NCBI RefSeq assembly: GCF_014696925.1 | Contig: NZ_JACJQY010000001.1 | Span: forward strand, 186,001 to 250,000 | Source: Phormidium tenue FACHB-1050 | GTDB taxonomy: Bacteria > Cyanobacteriota > Cyanobacteriia > Pseudanabaenales > Pseudanabaenaceae | Length of the DNA: 64,000 nt | Direction: 5' to 3' | Shown: positions 60,108 to 64,000 of the stretch, in pieces | Layout of the letters: each line of letters begins with the position of its first letter | Numbering within the stretch: position 1 is the stretch's first letter | Notes under the pieces: generated by a model | What the model was told of the DNA's origin: nothing | Database searches by the model: none | Seen by the model: the letters and a program-made list of their open reading frames with translations, nothing else | Program-made: the position numbers and the translations under genes

Positions 60108-60164
60108 TACAAACCTCTTTAAATTATTTTTTAAATTGAGTTAAATCAACACAGAGCAATACTT

Positions 60165-60803
60165 TTATAAAAGCTTGGCGTAGTAACGTAGCCCACCCAG
60201 TTCTGTAGTAATCGAATCTTGTTCCTTATCTGGTGTAAGGTCTGTAACCCTACCTGTAATAAACTGAAAAATCTCTTTTGACTGAAGCTCTAGCATCCAG
60301 TCGTTAAACTGCGATCGCGTTACACGTTCACCGATCGCTCGTCTAATCCGATAAATAGGCACAAGATTATCAAAGTTGTAATCACGATTAAGCTGATCGT
60401 AAGTCTCTAAAGCCACAGCCTTAAACTCATCGTAAGTCGAGATCTTAGGCGCGATCGCATCCACACTTACCCCAACACCTTGATATTGCCTAAACCATCT
60501 CAAAGCCGCATTTGCCAACCGACTGCCCACCAACTGCCCCTCAAACCCAAAATCCGCCGACAGCAAACCCGCCGCCAACTGTTGCGAACCCGCATCCGTC
60601 AACGACAACTTCGGCACTTTCTTATCCATCGTCAAAGCGATCGCCCCACTATCAGCTAGATCGTTCAAACTAACTTCATAAACAGCTTTCTTCTCCTTAC
60701 CTTTATAGGGGCGCAAAAGCTCACTTTTCTTGACTAGCCCCTGACCATTTCCCAAGCCCCATAAATTTAGAAGCAAACGAATCTCGTTATTAACTGTACT
60801 CAT
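60165..60803 (-). CDS. winged-helix-like first gene of candidate defence operon
   Basis: 212 aa. The N-terminal half (about 1-75) has KKAVYEVSLNDLADSGAIAL and VPKLSLTDAGSQQLAAGLL, a helix/helix/strand pattern like a winged helix with a LADSGAI recognition helix and TDAG wing. The C-terminal half (about 100-205) is helical, with NLVPIYRIRRAIGERVTRSQ-FNDWMLELQ, again like a winged helix. It could be a DNA- or substrate-binding adaptor for the ATPase. No family name known to me. The gene is HIP1-bearing and less AT-rich than the ATPase gene. Confidence 0.7.
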   Translation of the reverse strand: MSTVNNEIRLLLNLWGLGNGQGLVKKSELLRPYKGKEKKAVYEVSLNDLADSGAIALTMDKKVPKLSLTDAGSQQLAAGLLSADFGFEGQLVGSRLANAALRWFRQYQGVGVSVDAIAPKISTYDEFKAVALETYDQLNRDYNFDNLVPIYRIRRAIGERVTRSQFNDWMLELQSKEIFQFITGRVTDLTPDKEQDSITTELGGLRYYAKLL

Positions 60804-61010
60804 TGTTATTTATTAGGCTGCAAACCTGAACTATATATTTTAAAAGCAAAAAATCAAACCTAAAATTAAACCACCACACCCACTATTTTTAGGATAATGC
60901 TTTTGCGTCCCGTTTTCTAATTTTTTTAAGGCAAGTAGCCTTAGCAATAGCGCGATCACCCAAAATAAAGGTAGGATTTCCGATGGATTATTAACAACAC
61001 CGCAACCGAC

Positions 61011-62024
61011 ATGGATCACCCCAAAACCTTGGGCTACTCACAGCCAGCCGAATGGCAACCCCACACCGCCTGTTGGCTAGCCTTCCCCAGCCATCGCGAC
61101 CTGTGGTTAGAATATCTCGATATCGTCCAAGCCGAATTTGTCGCCCTTGCCAAAGCGATCGCCACATCTGAACAGCTAGAAATCCTAGTACTCGAAGAAA
61201 CTGCGGCTTTAGCAAAGGAACTACTCGGAGATTTGCCTGTGCGCTTTCATCAGATTCCCTTTGGTGACATCTGGATGCGCGATATCACACCGATCTATGT
61301 CAAAAATGCCGATGGAAAACTGGGGGCTTTGCATTTTCAATGGAACGGTTGGGGCGGCAAATATCTGCTAGAACATGACGATCGCGTAGCTACAAATATT
61401 CTCGAAACCCTTGGCATACCTAAATTTGAATTTGACTGGGTACTCGAAGGCGGCGCGATCGAAGTCGATGGAGCAGGAACCTGTCTCACCACTAAGCAAT
61501 GTCTCCTCAATCCCAATCGCAATCCGCAGATGGATCAACAGGCGATCGAATTGGGATTAAAAAATGCCTTGGGCGTAGAAAAGGTACTGTGGATTGAAGA
61601 AGGACTTCTCAATGACCATACTGACGGGCATATCGACACGATCGCCCGTTTTATTGCACCCCATACCGTCATGTGTATGCAGCCAACTTCTGAGGACGAT
61701 CCTAATTATCAAGTTCTCAACAATATTGCTGCTCAATTAGAAGCGATGACCGACGCACAAGGGCATAAATTAAATGTAGTTAAAATCCCTTCACCAAGTC
61801 TCGTTCTCGATGACGAAGGCGAAATCATGCCCGCCAGTTATCTCAACTTCTATATCTCCAATGACAGTGTGATTATTCCCACCTATGGCGCAGAGAATGA
61901 TGCGTCAGCAGTGCAGGAAATCGCCAAGCAATTTCCCAACCGCAAAGCGATCGGGCTTTCAGCAAAGCATATTCTCCTAGGTGGTGGCGCATTCCATTGC
62001 ATCACCTGTCACCAGCCCCAATAA
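61011..62024 (+). CDS. aguA: agmatine deiminase family protein
   Basis: 337-aa guanidine-modifying enzyme (PPAD fold) that turns agmatine to N-carbamoylputrescine and ammonia. Active-site parts are seen: WLAFPSHRDLWLEY, IPFGDIWMRDITPIYVKN (the W-x-R-D motif), VLEGGAIEVDGAGTCLTTKQ, LLNDHTDGHIDTIARF with the catalytic His/Asp, and the catalytic Cys in GGGAFHCITCHQP near the end. Length is normal. It stands alone on the plus strand, divergent from the defence operon with a 207-bp gap that should hold both promoters. Substrate could also be peptidyl-arginine, but cyanobacterial members usually act in arginine/polyamine metabolism. Confidence 0.92.
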   Translation: MDHPKTLGYSQPAEWQPHTACWLAFPSHRDLWLEYLDIVQAEFVALAKAIATSEQLEILVLEETAALAKELLGDLPVRFHQIPFGDIWMRDITPIYVKNADGKLGALHFQWNGWGGKYLLEHDDRVATNILETLGIPKFEFDWVLEGGAIEVDGAGTCLTTKQCLLNPNRNPQMDQQAIELGLKNALGVEKVLWIEEGLLNDHTDGHIDTIARFIAPHTVMCMQPTSEDDPNYQVLNNIAAQLEAMTDAQGHKLNVVKIPSPSLVLDDEGEIMPASYLNFYISNDSVIIPTYGAENDASAVQEIAKQFPNRKAIGLSAKHILLGGGAFHCITCHQPQ

Positions 62025-62031
62025 TAAAAGA

Positions 62032-62096
62032 GGGCAAAGCATTCCCAAATTGAACCGATCTGAAAATTGGAAAATTGCTACGGGAATGCTTTGCCC
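62032..62096. repeat. 65-bp stem-loop after agmatine deiminase
   Basis: 15-bp arms GGGCAAAGCATTCCC (62032-62046) and complement (62082-62096) with a 35-nt loop. It begins 8 nt after the gene stop and may end its transcript. The GGGCAAAGCATT word resembles the arm GGGTTTAGCATT of the next stem-loop. Confidence 0.7.
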
Positions 62097-62117
62097 CTAC
62101 CACATATATCTCATACC

Positions 62118-62210
62118 AATTCACGAAAGTGTGACAACACTTTTGCGAATTAAAAACCAAACCCAGTAAGGGTTTTCAAAACTCAAAATGGCTACGCCAT
62201 TTTGAGTTTT
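62118..62210. repeat. three-hairpin composite element, copy B (reverse orientation)
   Basis: AATTCACGAAAGTGT...ACACTTTTGCGAATT at 62118-62151, AAACCCAGTAAGGGTTTT around 62159-62176 and AAAACTCAAAATGG-CTACG-CCATTTTGAGTTTT at 62178-62210. The same three hairpins in mirrored order make up most of the element at 34808-34897. Confidence 0.8.
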
Positions 62211-62230
62211 GGTATCATCTGTAATCGTAG

Positions 62231-62296
62231 GGGTTTAGCATTTGCAACACAATTTTCAAACTCTCCGCAGAAATCTTAATTGCAAATGCTAAACCC
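62231..62296. repeat. 66-bp stem-loop in the prmA leader
   Basis: Perfect 17-bp arms GGGTTTAGCATTTGCAA (62231-62247) and complement (62280-62296) with a 32-nt loop, ending 20 nt before the prmA start and next to its ribosome site (AGGAGC). If transcribed it would sit in the 5' leader and could affect translation. Confidence 0.7.
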
Positions 62297-62316
62297 TCTT
62301 CTTTAGGAGCATAATT

Positions 62317-63288
62317 ATGTCATGGATAGAATTGAACCTCGATACCACCAACGAAGCCGTTGATTGGATATGTACCTTACTCGCCAAAGCGATCGCAGCC
62401 GAAGATATGCACATCAGCGAATATCGCGATCGCCATCCTCAATGGACATACACGATTCAAATGTACCTGCTCGAAGATGCTCAAATCCATCAACGCATAG
62501 AGGCGATCGCCGATCTACTCAAGCCACTCCATCGCACAGGCATGACCAGTGAATTGCAAACCTTCATCGTTGACCAAAAGCCTCCTCAAATAGAACAGAA
62601 TCCTGAGCATTCTTTAATTCGGCGCATAGGCGATCGCTTTGTGGTTCTATCTGCTGACTCTGACTATCAAACTATTAATTCCCAAGAGATTATTCTCCGT
62701 CTCCAAAATAGTCTCGCCTTTGGCAGTGGTCTCCATCCTGCCACCATCCTGAGCTTGCAACTAATAGAACGCCTAATAGAAAACCATACTCAGCCATCCA
62801 TTGAAGCGCTCGATCTTGGCTCAGGTTCAGGAATTCTTAGTGTAGCTTTAGCAAAATTCGGTGCGACAGTGTTGGCAATTGATAATGATCGTATTGCCGT
62901 AGCCGCCACTCAGGACGCAGTGGAACGCAACCAAGTATCACAAAAGGTCACAGTCACATGTGCGAGTCTTGGCAGTGCTAGCCAACTAGGGCATTGGATG
63001 GGTGGTGATAGCATTGAGTCTGTTCCTGAAATTCAAGCTAATGGACAATTCGATCTGATCGTTGCGAATATTTTTGCGCGAGTTCACATTTCCCTTGCCG
63101 CAGAATTTTACAAGGCTCTTCGCAATACTTCTACACATTCAGGAACCTTAATCACCGCAGGCTATACCAGCGATCGCGCCGAAGATGTAACTCAGTCCAT
63201 GATTGAAGCAGGGTTTGAACTGTGCGATCGCATTCACATGAACGAATGGATCGCGATCGCCTATCAATTACCCCAAAACATAGAATGA
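62317..63288 (+). CDS. prmA: ribosomal protein L11 methyltransferase
   Basis: 323 aa. Trimethylates ribosomal protein L11. It begins MSWIELNLDTTNEAVDWICT, the substrate-binding N-terminal domain. The hinge has FGSGLHPATILSLQLIERL (the F-G-x-G-x-H-x-T signature of PrmA), the SAM motif is ALDLGSGSGILSVALAKFG, then LAIDNDRIAVAATQDAVERN, and the catalytic-strand segment DLIVANIFARVHISLA. The ATG has AGGAGC upstream. The TGA stop is inside a perfect palindrome. Confidence 0.95.
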   Translation: MSWIELNLDTTNEAVDWICTLLAKAIAAEDMHISEYRDRHPQWTYTIQMYLLEDAQIHQRIEAIADLLKPLHRTGMTSELQTFIVDQKPPQIEQNPEHSLIRRIGDRFVVLSADSDYQTINSQEIILRLQNSLAFGSGLHPATILSLQLIERLIENHTQPSIEALDLGSGSGILSVALAKFGATVLAIDNDRIAVAATQDAVERNQVSQKVTVTCASLGSASQLGHWMGGDSIESVPEIQANGQFDLIVANIFARVHISLAAEFYKALRNTSTHSGTLITAGYTSDRAEDVTQSMIEAGFELCDRIHMNEWIAIAYQLPQNIE

Positions 63289-63321
63289 GAGGAGGCGCTT
63301 CGCGCCTCCTCTCATTCTATG
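63279..63321. terminator. palindromic terminator containing the prmA stop codon
   Basis: Perfect 20-bp arms beginning CATAGAATGAGAGGAGGCGC with loop TTC. The TGA stop of prmA (63286-63288) is in the left arm. Very strong stem, little T run. Confidence 0.75.
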
Positions 63322-63369
63322 GGGTCAAGTTTTTTAATACATGCAAATGTTGTCACACTTGCGTTTATT

Positions 63370-63521
63370 ACTGATGTTACGTGGAATAAAGATTGCCCTC
63401 ACCCCCCAGCCCCCTCTCCCAGAGAGGAGAGGGGGAGCAAAATCCAGAAAATCTTGTTCCCCTCGCCCTTTGGGAGAGGGGCTAGGGGTGAGGGTCTTAG
63501 AAGCTTCCACGTAACATCAGT
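63370..63521. mobile_element. 152-bp MITE-like element
   Basis: Perfect 17-bp terminal inverted repeats ACTGATGTTACGTGGAA at 63370-63386 and the complement at 63505-63521. TATT lies directly outside both ends (63366-63369 and 63522-63525), a possible 4-bp target duplication. The inside carries the well-known cyanobacterial CCCTCACCCC / AGGGGTGAGGG type inverted repeat with GAGAGGAGAGGGGG in the middle. No transposase. It lies in the 245-bp gap between prmA and the ABC permease gene. Confidence 0.8.
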
Positions 63522-63533
63522 TATTAGTATTAC

Positions 63534-64000
63534 TCATTCGTTTGTACCCAATGCTCCTGGCGAACCAGTTAATGTTCTTCGTGGTGAACAAGTAGCGATC
63601 GTGATGATTAAAGTCATAATGTAGGGCATGGCATTGAACAAGTAATAGTAAGAGTCAAATCCAACAGCCTGAAGAGCTGGTCCAATAGCCTGCGCTCCAC
63701 CAAATAGCAAAGCTGCCCATAAACAATGAATTGGCTGCCATCGAGCAAAGATCACAAGGGCAACCGCCATCAAACCTTGACCGCTAGAAATATTCTCAGC
63801 CCATAGCCCAGGGAAATACAGCGATAAACTTGCGCCACCGATACCTGCAAGAAAACTACCTGCGACGATCGCACAGGTACGCACACCAACAACGGAAATT
63901 CCCATAGCTCTAGCGGCGCTGGGGCTATCACCTACAGCACGTACATATAAGCCCCACCGAGTTGAACTAAAAAACCATTGCATTAGTGGTGCGATCGCAA
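63534..64000 (-). CDS. ABC transporter permease, BPD_transp_2 type (N-terminus outside window)
   Basis: C-terminal 155 residues or so of a permease of the branched-chain amino acid/ribose/nucleoside group (LivH/RbsC/YufQ-like). The signature is WGLYVRAVGDSPSAARAMGI, the cytoplasmic loop in front of the last helices, then VGVRTCAIVAGSFLAGIGGA-SLSLYFP and GQGLMAVALVIFARWQPIHC. The W-G-L-x-x-R-A-V-G form is characteristic of the purine nucleoside (BmpA-linked) group. The frame stays open through the right edge, so the N-terminal half is missing. The stop lies 12 bp from the MITE. Confidence 0.88.
   Translation of the reverse strand, partial: AIAPLMQWFFSSTRWGLYVRAVGDSPSAARAMGISVVGVRTCAIVAGSFLAGIGGASLSLYFPGLWAENISSGQGLMAVALVIFARWQPIHCLWAALLFGGAQAIGPALQAVGFDSYYYLFNAMPYIMTLIITIATCSPRRTLTGSPGALGTNE

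Noticed and set aside
56781-60803. Assigning the ATPase-nuclease operon to BREX, DISARM, Wadjet, Septu or Gabija
   Set aside because: I see no methylase, protease, SMC protein, helicase or HNH/UvrD partner that these systems need, and the ATPase and DUF1802-like nuclease do not match their subunits as I know them.
63319-63624. Plus-strand open frame of 101 codons across the 63.4-kb gap
   Set aside because: It runs through the MITE and its Pro/Gly-rich translation comes from the CCCTCACCCC repeat. It also overlaps the end of the ABC permease gene on the other strand.
1-64000. tRNA, rRNA, riboswitches and intact insertion sequences
   Set aside because: I looked for typical tRNA T-arm words, long non-coding conserved stretches and transposase proteins and found none I could support. 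A covariance-model scan would be needed to exclude small RNAs.

Overview
The window looks like a piece of chromosome from a filamentous, non-heterocystous cyanobacterium of the Pseudanabaena type. This is an inference. It rests on the very frequent HIP1 octamer GCGATCGC, on cyanobacteria-restricted proteins (a DUF3598 protein at 50.8 kb, a TIGR02652-like protein at 47.6 kb), on DevBCA-type exporter genes without any heterocyst genes nearby, and on abundant long intergenic palindromes. No rRNA, tRNA, CRISPR array, intact insertion sequence or prophage was recognised.

Layout. 1-14.36 kb: a plus-strand polysaccharide locus with two sugar-nucleotide epimerases, seven glycosyltransferases (one fused to a methyltransferase), two more methyltransferases, a GT39-like membrane protein and an acyltransferase. 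It is AT-rich and almost free of HIP1, which suggests transfer. 14.5-21.3 kb: hisI, a small membrane protein, a MmyB-like regulator, a methyltransferase, an H-NOX gas sensor with its HNOBA histidine kinase, and a divergent qorB/HxlR redox pair. 21.4-26.2 kb: small accessory modules embedded in HIP1-rich repeats (two MazF-type toxin-antitoxin pairs, one with a frameshifted toxin; an OLD-like ATPase with a DUF4276 TOPRIM partner; an HNH nuclease; a 57-bp relic of a devA 3' end). 26.3-33.7 kb: a split DevBCA exporter cluster with a GT1 glycosyltransferase, a GAP-family membrane protein, a GNAT acetyltransferase and two TetR regulators. 33.9-38 kb: an ArsR-type regulator and a sulfate uptake operon (sbpA, cysT, cysW, NIL-domain protein) lacking cysA. 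38.3-42.5 kb: argB, a membrane protein, a bacteriohemerythrin, rpmF and a SagB-like oxidoreductase. 42.5-47.5 kb: a second polysaccharide locus (Wzy/O-antigen-ligase-like protein plus three glycosyltransferases). 47.6-54.1 kb: TIGR02652-like, PAS histidine kinase, DUF3598, DUF4436 and an APH/P-loop fusion.

54.4-60.8 kb is the most interesting accessory region, all on the minus strand. A winged-helix-like protein, an AAA ATPase and a protein joining a DUF1802-like domain to a PD-(D/E)XK nuclease are followed with 1-nt spacing by a DUF433/DUF5615 pair, then MntA/HepT and a second DUF433/DUF5615 pair. A repeat related to the 3' end of the nuclease gene separates the modules. I regard the ATPase-nuclease operon as a candidate undescribed defence system. 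61-64 kb returns to housekeeping genes: an agmatine deiminase, prmA and the 3' part of an ABC permease gene that runs off the right edge.

Two cross-window patterns stand out. Long GC-rich palindromes sit at many gene ends and three of them contain the stop codon of the preceding gene. Several small non-coding elements occur in two or more copies in the window, including a 152-bp MITE-like element at 63.4 kb.
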